Positions 54,854 through 62,981 of a stretch of 64,000 nucleotides of DNA are shown piece by piece. Source of the DNA: Jiangellales bacterium. GTDB taxonomy: Bacteria > Actinomycetota > Actinomycetes > Jiangellales > Jiangellaceae. The stretch lies in the NCBI GenBank assembly GCA_030447955.1, contig JAUJNY010000005.1, positions 140,455 through 204,454 on the forward strand. Direction: 5' to 3'. Each line of letters starts with the position of its first letter. Within the stretch, counting starts at the first letter, position 1. Under the pieces are notes generated by a model. The model saw nothing but the letters and a program-made list of their open reading frames with translations. It was not told the DNA's origin and did not search any database. A program made the translations under genes and the position numbers.

Positions 54854-57066
54854 TGGAGCCGGGCACCCCGCTGCGCTCGGTGCTCGGTGACAAGACGGCC
54901 AGGGTGCTGGCCAGCGGGCTCGACCTGCACACCGTGCACGACCTGCTGCGTCACTACCCACGTCGGTACTACGCCCGCGGCGAGCTGACGGACCTTCGCG
55001 ACCTGCGGCCGGGTGAGCTGGTCACGATCCAGGCCCGGGTGGAGTCGCTGAGCGGGCGCCGGCTGCGGCCCAAGCTGCACAAGCTCGACGTTCGGGTCAG
55101 CGACGGCCCGCGCCAGCTCACGCTGACGTTCTTCAACAAGCCGTGGCTGGAGAACAAGCTGCACCCGGGCAGGTCTGCGCTGTTTTCAGGCAAGGTCGAG
55201 CTGTTCAAGCGCCAGGTGCAGATCACCAATCCCGAGGTCCACGTCGGCGACGAGGCCGAGGAGTTCGCCGGGAGCCTGCTGCCCGTCTACGCGGCGACGA
55301 GCGCGCTGGCGTCCTGGCGGGTGGCGCAGTGCGTGCGCATGATCCTCGACACCCTGGGCCCGGTCCCCGACCCGTTGCCCGCGGACCTGCGCCGCCGGCG
55401 CGGCCTGCTCGGCCTGCGGGAGGCGTACGAGAGCGTCCACCGCCCGGCCGACCATGTCGAGGAGCGACGGGCCCGGGAGCGGCTGCGCTTCGAGGAGGCG
55501 TTCGTCCTGCAGGTCGAGCTGGCCCGCCGTCGTCGAGCAGCCGCGGCGCTGCCCGCCACCCCCCGCCCGCTGCTTCCCGGCGGGGTGCGGGAGGCCTTTG
55601 AGCGGCAGCTGCCCTTCGAGCTCACTGCAGGGCAACGCCGCGTCGGCAGTGAGATCGCCGCCGACCTCGCCGAACACCACCCGATGCACCGGCTCCTGCA
55701 GGGCGAGGTCGGCTCGGGCAAGACGGTCGTGGCGCTGCAGGCGATGCTCAGCGTCGTCGACACCGGTGGCCAGGCCGCGCTGCTTGCTCCCACCGAGGTG
55801 CTCGCCCAGCAGCACCACCGATCCATCACCGGGTTGCTGGGCCCACTGGCCGAGCGCGGCCTGCTGGGTGGGGCCGACATCGGGACGCGGGTGGTCCTGC
55901 TGACGGGTTCGCAGCCGGCGGCCGTACGCCGTCCCGCCCTGCTCGACGTCGCCAGCGGCGAGGCGGGCATCGTCGTCGGCACCCACGCCCTGCTCGAGGA
56001 GCACGTGTCGTTCGCTGACCTGGGCCTGGTCGTCGTGGACGAGCAGCACCGCTTCGGCGTCGAGCAGCGCGCCGCCCTCACGGCCAAGGGGCCGGCCGAC
56101 ACCAGGCCGCACGTTCTGGTGATGACGGCCACCCCTATACCGCGGACCGTGGCGATGACGGTCTTCGGTGACCTGGAGACCTCGACGCTGGCCGAGCTGC
56201 CGGGCGGCCGGGCAGAGGTGGCGACGCACGTGGTGCCGGCGGGGGAGAAGCCGCACTACCTCGACCGGGCGTGGGAGCGGGTCCGGGAGGAGGCCGAGGC
56301 CGGGCACCGGGCGTACATCGTGTGCCCGCGGATCGGCGACGACCCCGGGTCCGGCGACGACAGCGACGGCGCCGGCGGCGACATGGCCGGCCCGGGGGAG
56401 GGCATGGAGCCGGATGCGGAGGGTGTGGCGGAGGCGGCCGATCCGGGCGCTCGCCGTCCGCTCGCGGTGCTGGAAATCGCCGCGCTGCTACGGGATGGCC
56501 CGCTGGCCGGCCTCGCGGTCGAGACGCTGCACGGACGCATGCCGGCGGAGGTCAAGGACGACGTGATGCGCCGGTTCGCTGCCGGTGAGGTGTCGGTGCT
56601 GGTCGCCACGACGGTTGTCGAGGTGGGTGTTGATGTCGCCGACGCGACGGTGATGGTGGTGATGGACGCCGAGCGCTTCGGGGTCTCCCAGCTGCATCAG
56701 CTGCGCGGGCGGATCGGACGGGGCAACCTGCCCGGCCTGTGCCTGTTGGTCACCGACGCGCCCGAAGGCACGCCGGCTCGCCAGCGCCTTGAAGCCGTGG
56801 CGAGCACCCGCGACGGCTTCGAGCTGTCCGAGGTGGATCTCGCGCAGCGGCGGGAGGGCGACGTGCTCGGGGCCGCGCAGTCCGGCCGGCGCTCAAGCCT
56901 GCGCTTGCTGTCTGTGGTCCGCGACGCCGACGTCATCGCCTCCGCTCGGGAGGAGGCCACGGCGGCCATCGCCGTTGACCCTGACCTCACCGCCAATCCC
57001 GCACTGGCCGCAGAGGTCGCCGCCCTCGTGGAGGACGACCGCGCCGACTATCTGGACAAGGCATGA
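54853..57066 (+). CDS. recG: ATP-dependent DNA helicase RecG
   Basis: A 737-aa branch-migration helicase that remodels stalled forks and recombination intermediates. An N-terminal wedge/OB domain (TIQARVESLSGRRLRPKLHK) is followed by the helicase core: Walker A LLQGEVGSGKTVVALQAMLS, the DExH box VVVDEQHRFGVEQRAAL, VMTATPIPRTVAMTVFGDLE, and VLVATTVVEVGVDVADATVM with HQLRGRIGRGNLPGLCLL. A Gly/Asp-rich insert lies at about 495-535. ATG at 54853; a GTG at 54850 is also possible. Confidence 0.96.
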   Translation: MEPGTPLRSVLGDKTARVLASGLDLHTVHDLLRHYPRRYYARGELTDLRDLRPGELVTIQARVESLSGRRLRPKLHKLDVRVSDGPRQLTLTFFNKPWLENKLHPGRSALFSGKVELFKRQVQITNPEVHVGDEAEEFAGSLLPVYAATSALASWRVAQCVRMILDTLGPVPDPLPADLRRRRGLLGLREAYESVHRPADHVEERRARERLRFEEAFVLQVELARRRRAAAALPATPRPLLPGGVREAFERQLPFELTAGQRRVGSEIAADLAEHHPMHRLLQGEVGSGKTVVALQAMLSVVDTGGQAALLAPTEVLAQQHHRSITGLLGPLAERGLLGGADIGTRVVLLTGSQPAAVRRPALLDVASGEAGIVVGTHALLEEHVSFADLGLVVVDEQHRFGVEQRAALTAKGPADTRPHVLVMTATPIPRTVAMTVFGDLETSTLAELPGGRAEVATHVVPAGEKPHYLDRAWERVREEAEAGHRAYIVCPRIGDDPGSGDDSDGAGGDMAGPGEGMEPDAEGVAEAADPGARRPLAVLEIAALLRDGPLAGLAVETLHGRMPAEVKDDVMRRFAAGEVSVLVATTVVEVGVDVADATVMVVMDAERFGVSQLHQLRGRIGRGNLPGLCLLVTDAPEGTPARQRLEAVASTRDGFELSEVDLAQRREGDVLGAAQSGRRSSLRLLSVVRDADVIASAREEATAAIAVDPDLTANPALAAEVAALVEDDRADYLDKA

Positions 57067-57103
57067 CGCCTATTGCGGGGCTCTCTGACCTGCATGATCG
57101 CTT

Positions 57104-57143
57104 ACGTTCCATCTTTGATTGACCGGCACGTTCCATCGTTGAT
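57104..57143. repeat. Short direct repeat after recG
   Basis: acgttccatctttgat (57104-57119) recurs as acgttccatcgttgat (57128-57143), one mismatch, 24 bp apart. It lies at the left edge of the degenerate insert between recG and rsmD. It could be an old mobile-element end; no transposase or integrase is present. Confidence 0.4.
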
Positions 57144-57151
57144 GGAGTTTG

Positions 57152-57195
57152 AGCCCCCTGACCTGGGGCGACTTGTCCGGCCAGGTCAGGGGGCT
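57152..57195. terminator. Strong hairpin downstream of recG
   Basis: AGCCCCCTGACCTGG (57152-57166) is perfectly complementary to 57181-57195, with a 14-nt loop. The 15-bp stem is followed by gctgtgtctc, only weakly T-rich. Position about 85 bp after the recG stop suggests a terminator; a mobile-element inverted repeat is the alternative. Confidence 0.6.
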
Positions 57196-57279
57196 GCTGT
57201 GTCTCGGCTGTGTCCTGGGGCTCCCCATTGCAGCGTGAGACAGTTGGGCAGGACGCTGACAGCCGGGAGAGGAACCGTC

Positions 57280-57929
57280 GTGAGGGAACCCATCGAGTCG
57301 GTGCGGCGTATCAGGGGCATGTTCGATCTATCCAGGACCGCAGGTCTGTTGGTCGCGCTGTCGGTCTCGCTGGCAGGTTGCTCGTCGGACCACCAACCCG
57401 GCCTCGTGGGACCGACCAGCGATGGGGGGCTGTACCCCGCGGTCAAGGAGACCGAGGGCTACGAATACAGGATGGGGGCAAGGTTGCCCCTGCCACCCCG
57501 AACATCGAGGGCCCGCAGGCGACCCCGGACTCAACTGTTGCGCCAAAAGACACCTTCTGGGAGAGACGCCTGATCGCGACATTCCGCCGCGTGGGCGCCG
57601 TTGACGTCGGTGTCGTTCAGCACGAGTATCGAGCCGCACGCGTCGGCGGTAGCTGGAGAGGCGACTACGTGACGGTGTACGAGACCAGTACCCAAGCAAA
57701 AAGCACACCGGGACAGTTCGTCCGGCGGATCGATCTAGGTAGGACCACGGGCCTTGTCATACGCGGCGTAAGCGGGCCCTTCGTGAAGTTCTCCTGTAGG
57801 GACCGTCGTTACCACGTGTCTCTCTTGCCTCATGCAGCGGCGACTCACAGCCGGCTACCGGGCGTCGAGAGATTCATCCGAGAGCTGCTTCCTCTCACCT
57901 GCGAACAGCCAGACAATCGACCTGACTAA
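57280..57929 (+). pseudogene. Lipoprotein gene of unknown function with one apparent single-base deletion
   Basis: The GTG at 57280 has RBS GGGAGAGG. A signal with lipobox LSVSLAGCSSDHQPG follows. The frame breaks at a five-G run (57474-57478). One more G reads RMGGKVAPATPNIEGPQATP, then DTFWERRLIATFRRVGAVDV, YRAARVGGSWRGDYVTVYET and VKFSCRDRRYHVSLLPHAAA to 57929. The two parts join naturally, so the gene may really be intact. Its base composition is lower in GC than neighbours, and it sits in the insert between recG and rsmD. No family recognised. Confidence 0.6.
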
Positions 57930-57948
57930 GGAAGAGACTAATAGCCGC

Positions 57949-58315
57949 TCAGGCAGTCCGCGCCCGGTACCTCCACAGCACGATCAACTCGGATAGGTTG
58001 AAGTTCGAGAAGTTGCCTGGGTTGGCGTCCTCGGCCAGGCCGTCCCGGACAGCCAGGGGGTGCATGGACGTGAGCAGGAGCTACCAGCGCAGGGCAGCCG
58101 AGACGTTGATGGCCATGAGGTCATGCGGGACCGGGTATAGGGGACGCGTCCCCGTAGTTGGCCGTAGATGAGGCCCAGACCACCTGTGCAGCGTGTTCGC
58201 AGGTTGGGGACTCGTTGTCGAAGGGCTCGCCGCTGCTGCGCTCTACGGCGTACGTGGTGGCCTCCACGGCGGTGGACATGTCCAGGATGTTGGGCCAGGG
58301 CTCTAGTGCCGTCAC
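57949..58315 (-). pseudogene. Degenerate gene of unknown function (possible phage-derived)
   Basis: The GTG at 58315 overlaps the stop of the preceding fragment. It reads TALEPWPNILDMSTAVEATT, then EHAAQVVWASSTANYG, and stops. In a neighbouring frame a protein-like sequence continues (VPHDLMAINVSAALRW), hits an in-frame TAG at 58083-58081, then resumes as LLLTSMHPLAVRDGLAEDAN and NFNLSELIVLWRYRARTA to 57949. One frameshift plus one nonsense codon argue for genuine decay. Family not recognised. Confidence 0.5.
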
Positions 58316-58567
58316 GCGTTGACCCCTCGCAGGACCACGATGGCTTCGGGCAGGAGTGGGGCCGCGTCATACCTGGCCGTCACCCGCAGGCCGATCTGGT
58401 CGAACTCGGCATAGCGTTCGGTGAGGACTGTGACGCTGGGGTTGGTGTCCCTGGCCACGGCCACCTTGGACATGTCTGCCAGCATCACCGAGGCGTGCCC
58501 CGAGGCATCGGCAGATACTTTGCCCCCGCCGCCACGGGCTCGCGGGAAGTCGTAGGCCAGCGATTCA
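58312..58567 (-). pseudogene. C-terminal fragment resembling an HK97-type phage major capsid protein
   Basis: An open reading of about 85 codons with no start, ending at TGA 58314-58312. It includes GHASVMLADMSKVAVARDTN, PSVTVLTERYAEFDQIGLRV and TARYDAAPLLPEAIVVLRGV. The V-x-x-L-x-E-R-Y-A-x-x-D-Q-I-G-x-R-V-x-A-R-Y-D layout is like the last strands of actinophage HK97-fold capsid proteins; this is recalled, not searched. It is cut at the 5' side by the start of rsmD. Stop-start coupling (GTGA) to the next fragment suggests they were one operon. Confidence 0.4.
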
Positions 58568-58583
58568 TGCAGACCGCACCGGC

Positions 58584-59147
58584 GTGACCCGCATCGTGGC
58601 GGGCACGGCAGGCGGGCGCCGGCTCGCGGTGCCGCCCGGCCGAGGCACCCGCCCCACCTCCGACCGAGCCCGTGAGGGCCTGTTCTCGACGGTCACCGCA
58701 CTGCTCGGCGATCTGCACGGCACCCGAGTCCTTGACCTGTACGCCGGATCCGGTGCGGTCGGCTTGGAGGCGCTGTCCCGCGGCGCCGCCCACGCGCTGC
58801 TGGTCGAGTCCGACGCCCGCTCGGCGCGCACGCTGCGCGCCAACGTCGAGGCAACCGCGCTGCCGGGCGCTGAGGTGCGGCACGCTCCCGTGCAGCGGAC
58901 GCTCGCCGCCGCGCCGGCGGAGCCGTACGGCCTCGCCTTCGCCGACCCGCCGTACGACCTGCCGGACGACGAGCTGCACGCGATGTTCACAGCGCTAATC
59001 GCTCATGACTGGCTGGAGCCGGGCGCGCTCGTGGTGGTCGAGCGGTCGACCCGCAGTGCGGGACTGGCCTGGCCGCGGGGGTACGAGCCGGTGCGCGAGC
59101 GCCGCTACGGCGAAACGACCCTCTGGTACGGTCGCCGAGACGCATGA
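58584..59147 (+). CDS. rsmD: 16S rRNA (guanine966-N2)-methyltransferase RsmD
   Basis: A 187-aa SAM-dependent methyltransferase. It opens TRIVAGTAGGRRLAVPPGRG, TRPTSDRAREGLFSTVTALL, then VLDLYAGSGAVGLEALSRGA (SAM site) and the catalytic FADPPYDLPDDELHAMF. GTG start at 58584 without an obvious RBS. In most actinobacteria it directly follows recG; here about 1.5 kb of degenerate DNA intervenes, which may have replaced its original promoter. coaD follows after 16 bp. Confidence 0.93.
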   Translation: MTRIVAGTAGGRRLAVPPGRGTRPTSDRAREGLFSTVTALLGDLHGTRVLDLYAGSGAVGLEALSRGAAHALLVESDARSARTLRANVEATALPGAEVRHAPVQRTLAAAPAEPYGLAFADPPYDLPDDELHAMFTALIAHDWLEPGALVVVERSTRSAGLAWPRGYEPVRERRYGETTLWYGRRDA

Positions 59148-59163
59148 TCAATAAGGGGATCGC

Positions 59164-59646
59164 GTGCACCGCTGTGTCTGCCCCGGCTCCTTCGACCCGG
59201 TGACCAACGGGCACCTCGATGTCATCTCTCGCGCCGCCCGGCTCTTCGACGAGGTCGTGGTCGCCGTCCTCGTCAACGACAAGAAGAGCAGTCTGTTCAC
59301 CACTGACGAGCGCATCGAGATGCTCCGCCAGGTCTGTGCGGGCTACTCCAACGTCACCGTCGAGTCGTTCCAGGGACTGCTCGTCGACTTCTGTCGCGAC
59401 AGGGGCATCCCAGTCGCCGTCAAGGGCCTGCGCGCTGTCACCGACTTCGACTACGAGCTGCAGATGGCCCAGATGAACCACCGGCTCTCCGGCCTGGACA
59501 CCTTCTTCGTCGCCACGAAGCCCGACTACTCTTACCTCTCCTCCAGCCTCGTCCGAGAGGTGGCGACGTACGCGGGGGACGTCTCCGCGCTCGTGCCCGA
59601 CCTGGTGCTGCCCCGCCTCGCGGCGCGGCTCGCGCAGCCGTCCTGA
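59164..59646 (+). CDS. coaD: Phosphopantetheine adenylyltransferase
   Basis: A 160-aa nucleotidyltransferase for the penultimate step of coenzyme A synthesis. GTG start at 59164 with AAGGGGATC upstream. The T/HxGH motif is CPGSFDPVTNGHLDVISRAA. Substrate blocks: VVVAVLVNDKKSSLFTTDER, VKGLRAVTDFDYELQMAQMN and the SSS loop YSYLSSSLVREVATYAGDVS. Complete hexamer-type CoaD. Confidence 0.96.
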   Translation: MHRCVCPGSFDPVTNGHLDVISRAARLFDEVVVAVLVNDKKSSLFTTDERIEMLRQVCAGYSNVTVESFQGLLVDFCRDRGIPVAVKGLRAVTDFDYELQMAQMNHRLSGLDTFFVATKPDYSYLSSSLVREVATYAGDVSALVPDLVLPRLAARLAQPS

Positions 59647-59735
59647 GGCGGCGTACGGACGTCACCCGGCCGTGATCCACGTGAGCCCCCGGTCGTCCCA
59701 GCGGCCGTTCCGCCATGTGGATCCGCGGCTGTTGC

Positions 59736-59782
59736 TGCGCCGCGGGTGCACTAGCGCTGGTTGCGCCGCGGATGCACTATCG
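59736..59782. repeat. Imperfect 21-bp direct repeat upstream of the coiled-coil gene
   Basis: tgcgccgcgggtgcactagcg (59736-59756) recurs as tgcgccgcggatgcactatcg (59762-59782), period 26, two mismatches. It lies 17-63 bp upstream of the GTG at 59799. It could be a tandem operator; unproven. Confidence 0.5.
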
Positions 59783-59798
59783 AGTGTAGGGAGGACCG

Positions 59799-60302
59799 GT
59801 GGAGGTCCAGGACAAGCTCGCCGAGATCGTGCGGTACGTCGAGACGGCCCGCGCGATGCCCATGTCCGGCGCGGCGGTCGTCAGTCGCGCTGAGCTGCTC
59901 GACTCGCTCGCCGAGCTCCGCTCCCTTCTCCCGACCAGTCTGGGAGAGGCTGCGCAGCTACTCGCCGAGCGCGAGCGCGTGCTCGACGAGGCCTACGCCG
60001 AGGCTGAGGGCATCGTCGCCGAGGCGCACCTCGAGCAGGAGCGCATCGTGTCCGGGTCGCAGGTCAACGCCGCCGCGCTGGAGCAGGCCCGTGCCATCGT
60101 GACGGCCGCCCGGGACGAGGCGGACGCGTTGCGCAGGGACATCGACGACTACGTCGACGCCAAGCTCGCCAACTTCGAGCTGGTGCTCGGCAAGCTGCTG
60201 GTGAGCGTGCGGGAAGGCCGCGACAGGCTCCAGGGCGCGAGCCCGTACGACCAGCTGGCGCCGGAGAACCAGGACCGCGGGTCGGGCTCCGCAGCCGAGT
60301 GA
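59799..60302 (+). CDS. DivIVA-like/coiled-coil protein
   Basis: 167 aa from the GTG at 59799 with RBS GGGAGGACC. After a short N-terminal part (VEVQDKLAEIVRYVETARAM), nearly all of the protein is predicted coiled coil: LGEAAQLLAERERVLDEAYA, EAEGIVAEAHLEQERIVSGS, and ALEQARAIVTAARDEADALR. The Ala/Glu-rich heptads resemble DivIVA C-terminal or ATP-synthase b-subunit stalks. It is conserved between coaD and DUF177 in actinobacteria and is presumed to be linked to cell envelope or division, with no direct evidence. Confidence 0.78.
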   Translation: MEVQDKLAEIVRYVETARAMPMSGAAVVSRAELLDSLAELRSLLPTSLGEAAQLLAERERVLDEAYAEAEGIVAEAHLEQERIVSGSQVNAAALEQARAIVTAARDEADALRRDIDDYVDAKLANFELVLGKLLVSVREGRDRLQGASPYDQLAPENQDRGSGSAAE

Positions 60303-60452
60303 GGCGCGACGGCCGAGTCGCCGAACCCCACATTCCGCGACCGGGGACCGGCCGTTGCCGCGCATTGGGGCAGGTCGTCGACCGTCGGTTACCCTGGGGG
60401 TGGCCTCATGCGAGGCCACTATTGGCCTGCCCGGACGAGGAAGTGGACTCCC

Positions 60453-61109
60453 GTGAGCACCCTCGATGCCCGCGCGCCGCTGGTCATCGACACCCGCGAG
60501 CTGGGCCGCCGTGCCGGGTCCATGCGCAGGTTGCGCCGCAGCGTGCCGGCGCCCGCCGACCTGGGGCTGCAGGTGATCGGCGTGCCCGAAGGCGCCGACC
60601 TGGAGCTGGACCTGCGGCTCGAGGCAGTTGTCGAGGGTGTGCTCGTATCGGGCACCGCGCGGGCGTCGCTGGCCGGGGAGTGCGTGCGGTGCCTGGACCC
60701 CCTGCGTCGCCTCGTCGCGGTTCCGCTCCAGGAGCTGTACGTCTACCCCGACGAGGAGGACGCCGGCCACGGCGCCCGTCCCGGCGGCGATGACGGCGAG
60801 GAGCTGCGTCTGGAGGGGGACCTGCTCGACCTGGAGCCGGCGCTGCGCGACGCGGTCGTGTTGGAGCTGCCACTGGCCCCGCTGTGCCGTACGGACTGTC
60901 CCGGGCTGTGTCCGCAGTGCGGGGCCCGGCTGGCCGACGACCCGAAACACGAGCACCCGACCGTCGACTCCCGTTGGGCAGCCCTGACCGGACTGCTGGC
61001 AGCCGCGCCGGTCGAACCAGCCCTTGCTGTCGGCTCCCACACCGACCGCGGCACCGATCCCACCCGTCCCCCCCATCCCGGCAACAATCACCACACCGAG
61101 GAGAGCTGA
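60453..61109 (+). CDS. DUF177 (YceD-like) protein
   Basis: 218 aa from the GTG at 60453 (VSTLDARAPLVIDTRELGRR). A GAGGAAG lies about 12 bp upstream. The family blocks are VIGVPEGADLELDLRLEAVV, GECVRCLDPLRRLVAVPLQE, LQELYVYPDEED and CRTDCPGLCPQCGARLADDP. CxxC pairs suggest zinc binding. It precedes rpmF by 2 bp as in nearly all bacteria; YceD is implicated in 23S rRNA accumulation. The C-terminal 40 residues are a disordered tail. Confidence 0.88.
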   Translation: MSTLDARAPLVIDTRELGRRAGSMRRLRRSVPAPADLGLQVIGVPEGADLELDLRLEAVVEGVLVSGTARASLAGECVRCLDPLRRLVAVPLQELYVYPDEEDAGHGARPGGDDGEELRLEGDLLDLEPALRDAVVLELPLAPLCRTDCPGLCPQCGARLADDPKHEHPTVDSRWAALTGLLAAAPVEPALAVGSHTDRGTDPTRPPHPGNNHHTEES

Positions 61110-61111
61110 GC

Positions 61112-61315
61112 GTGGCCGTCCCCAAGCGCAGGATGTCGCGCAGCAACACCCGCCACCGCCGTTCGCAGTGGAAGGCGAAGCTGCCACAGGTGCAAAAGCG
61201 GGTCGAGAACGGCCGGGTGACCTGGGTGGTGTCCCACCGGGCCCGCGTTGTCGAGGACTCCCGCGGGACACCGCTGTACCAGGAGTACAACGGCCGCAAG
61301 GTCGCCGACGTCTGA
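61112..61315 (+). CDS. rpmF: 50S ribosomal protein L32, Cys-minus form
   Basis: 67 aa from the GTG at 61112, with RBS GAGGAGAG. It reads VAVPKRRMSRSNTRHRRSQW, then KLPQVQKRVENGRVTWVVSH and RGTPLYQEYNGRKVADV. It contains no Cys, so it is the version without the zinc ribbon, in contrast to the zinc-type L28 at 52790. It is co-transcribed with DUF177. Confidence 0.95.
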   Translation: MAVPKRRMSRSNTRHRRSQWKAKLPQVQKRVENGRVTWVVSHRARVVEDSRGTPLYQEYNGRKVADV

Positions 61316-61333
61316 CCTGGTCCGGGTGAGTGC

Positions 61334-62110
61334 GTGACGGCGATGGCACCGGAGGGCGAGAGTGATCCGGACGAGGATCGCCCTGCCCCGTACGCCGCGC
61401 TCGAGGCGCGGCTCGGGCTGGCGATCGACCAGGAGCTGCTGCAGCGGGCGCTGACGCACCGCTCCTACGCCTACGAGAACGGTGGGCTGCCGACCAACGA
61501 GCGACTGGAGTTCCTCGGCGACTCGGTGCTGGGGCTCGTCGTCACCGACGCCCTGTACCACCGCCACCCCGACTTTTCCGAGGGGCAGCTGGCCAAGCTG
61601 CGCGCAGCCGTCGTCAACATGCGCGCCCTCGCCGATGTGGGGCGCGGGCTCGACGTGGGCCGCCACGTCCGGCTGGGCCGCGGCGAAGAGGGCACCGGTG
61701 GGGCCAATAAGGCCTCGATCCTCGCCGACACTGTGGAGGCCCTGATCGGGGCGGTGTACCTCGATCACGGCATCGAGCGGGCCGGCGTCCTCGTGCACCG
61801 CCTCTTCGACGGGCTGATCGAGGCCTCGGTCGAGCTGGGGGCCGGGCTGGACTGGAAGACGAGCCTGCAGGAGCTCACCGCCCGGGCCTCCCTCGGCGTC
61901 CCGGAGTACTCGGTGAGCGAGCGCGGGCCCGACCACGCGAAGATGTTCACCGCCACCGTGACGATCGGCGGATGCCCGTACGGCTCGGGGGTTGGGCGGA
62001 GCAAGAAGGAGGCCGAGCAGCAGGCTGCCGAGTCGTCGTGGACCGCGCTTTCGGCGTCCCTGGCGGCCTCGACCGGACCGGTCGAGCGCCGTCCGTTGCC
62101 CGGTCCCTGA
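61334..62110 (+). CDS. rnc: Ribonuclease III
   Basis: A 258-aa dsRNA endonuclease for rRNA and mRNA processing. Signature [20 protein letters not shown], with the second metal-binding block [20 protein letters not shown]. The C-terminal dsRBD spans about 160-230 ([40 protein letters not shown]). GTG at 61334, 18 bp after rpmF. A short variable tail follows the dsRBD. mutM starts 1 bp after its stop. Confidence 0.95.
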   Translation: MTAMAPEGESDPDEDRPAPYAALEARLGLAIDQELLQRALTHRSYAYENGGLPTNERLEFLGDSVLGLVVTDALYHRHPDFSEGQLAKLRAAVVNMRALADVGRGLDVGRHVRLGRGEEGTGGANKASILADTVEALIGAVYLDHGIERAGVLVHRLFDGLIEASVELGAGLDWKTSLQELTARASLGVPEYSVSERGPDHAKMFTATVTIGGCPYGSGVGRSKKEAEQQAAESSWTALSASLAASTGPVERRPLPGP

Positions 62111-62111
62111 G

Positions 62112-62966
62112 GTGCCGGAGCTGCCGGAGGTCGAGGTCGTCCGGCGGGGGCTCGAGCGAGGCGTGCTCGCCCGCCCGCTGGCCGAGGTCGAGGTGGGCCA
62201 CCCGCGAGCCGTACGCCGGCACCTGCCGGGGGCCCTGCATTTCGCGCAGGGGCTGACCGGCCGCCGGTTTACCGCTGCCTGCCGCCGCGGGAAGTACCTG
62301 TGGCTGCCGCTGGACTCCGGTGACGCGCTGCTCGCCCACCTGGGCATGAGCGGGCAACTGCTGATGTGCCCGTCCACGATGCCGGCGCAGCCGCACCTGC
62401 GGGTACGCGTCCGGTTCGCCGACGGGGGCCCGGAGCTGCGCTTCGTCGACCAGCGCACCTTCGGTGGCCTCGCCCTCTCACCCGGCGGGGCGGTGCTGCC
62501 GGCAGAGATCGCCCACATTGCTCGCGACCCGCTCGACCCAGCGTTCGACGAGGACGGCTTCGTCGTCGCGCTGCGGCGCCGGCGTACCGGTGTCAAGCGG
62601 GCGCTGCTGGACCAGTCCCTGGTCTCCGGTGTCGGCAACATCTACGCCGACGAGGCGCTGTGGCTGGCACGACTGCACTTCGCCCGTCCGACGGAGACGC
62701 TGACCCGCGGTGAGGGACGGCGGCTGCTACACGCCGCTCACGACGTGATGGCCGCGGCGCTGGCGCAGGGCGGCACCTCCTTCGACGCGCTGTACGTCGA
62801 CGTCGACGGCCGCAGCGGATGGTTCGAGCGCTCGTTGCAGGCGTACGGGCGCCGCGGCCTGCCCTGCTCGCGCTGCGGCACCCCGATCCGCCGCGACCCG
62901 TTCATGGGTCGCTCCTCCTACACCTGCCCCCGCTGCCAGCCGCGTCCGCGCCGAGCCCGCTGGTAG
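62112..62966 (+). CDS. mutM: Formamidopyrimidine-DNA glycosylase
   Basis: 284 aa; the mature enzyme begins [16 protein letters not shown], with the catalytic Pro and Glu directly after the initiator (GTG at 62112). It removes oxidised purines such as 8-oxoguanine. Other blocks: [20 protein letters not shown] (Lys), [20 protein letters not shown] (H2TH) and a C-terminal zinc finger [20 protein letters not shown] followed by CPRC. Complete. Confidence 0.96.
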   Translation: MPELPEVEVVRRGLERGVLARPLAEVEVGHPRAVRRHLPGALHFAQGLTGRRFTAACRRGKYLWLPLDSGDALLAHLGMSGQLLMCPSTMPAQPHLRVRVRFADGGPELRFVDQRTFGGLALSPGGAVLPAEIAHIARDPLDPAFDEDGFVVALRRRRTGVKRALLDQSLVSGVGNIYADEALWLARLHFARPTETLTRGEGRRLLHAAHDVMAAALAQGGTSFDALYVDVDGRSGWFERSLQAYGRRGLPCSRCGTPIRRDPFMGRSSYTCPRCQPRPRRARW

Positions 62967-62981
62967 CGGATCAGGCTGGGC

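Noticed and set aside
57104-57195. Attachment site or IS ends after recG
   Set aside because: The direct repeat is short and imperfect, and no integrase, transposase or target duplication was found; kept only as a repeat and a hairpin.
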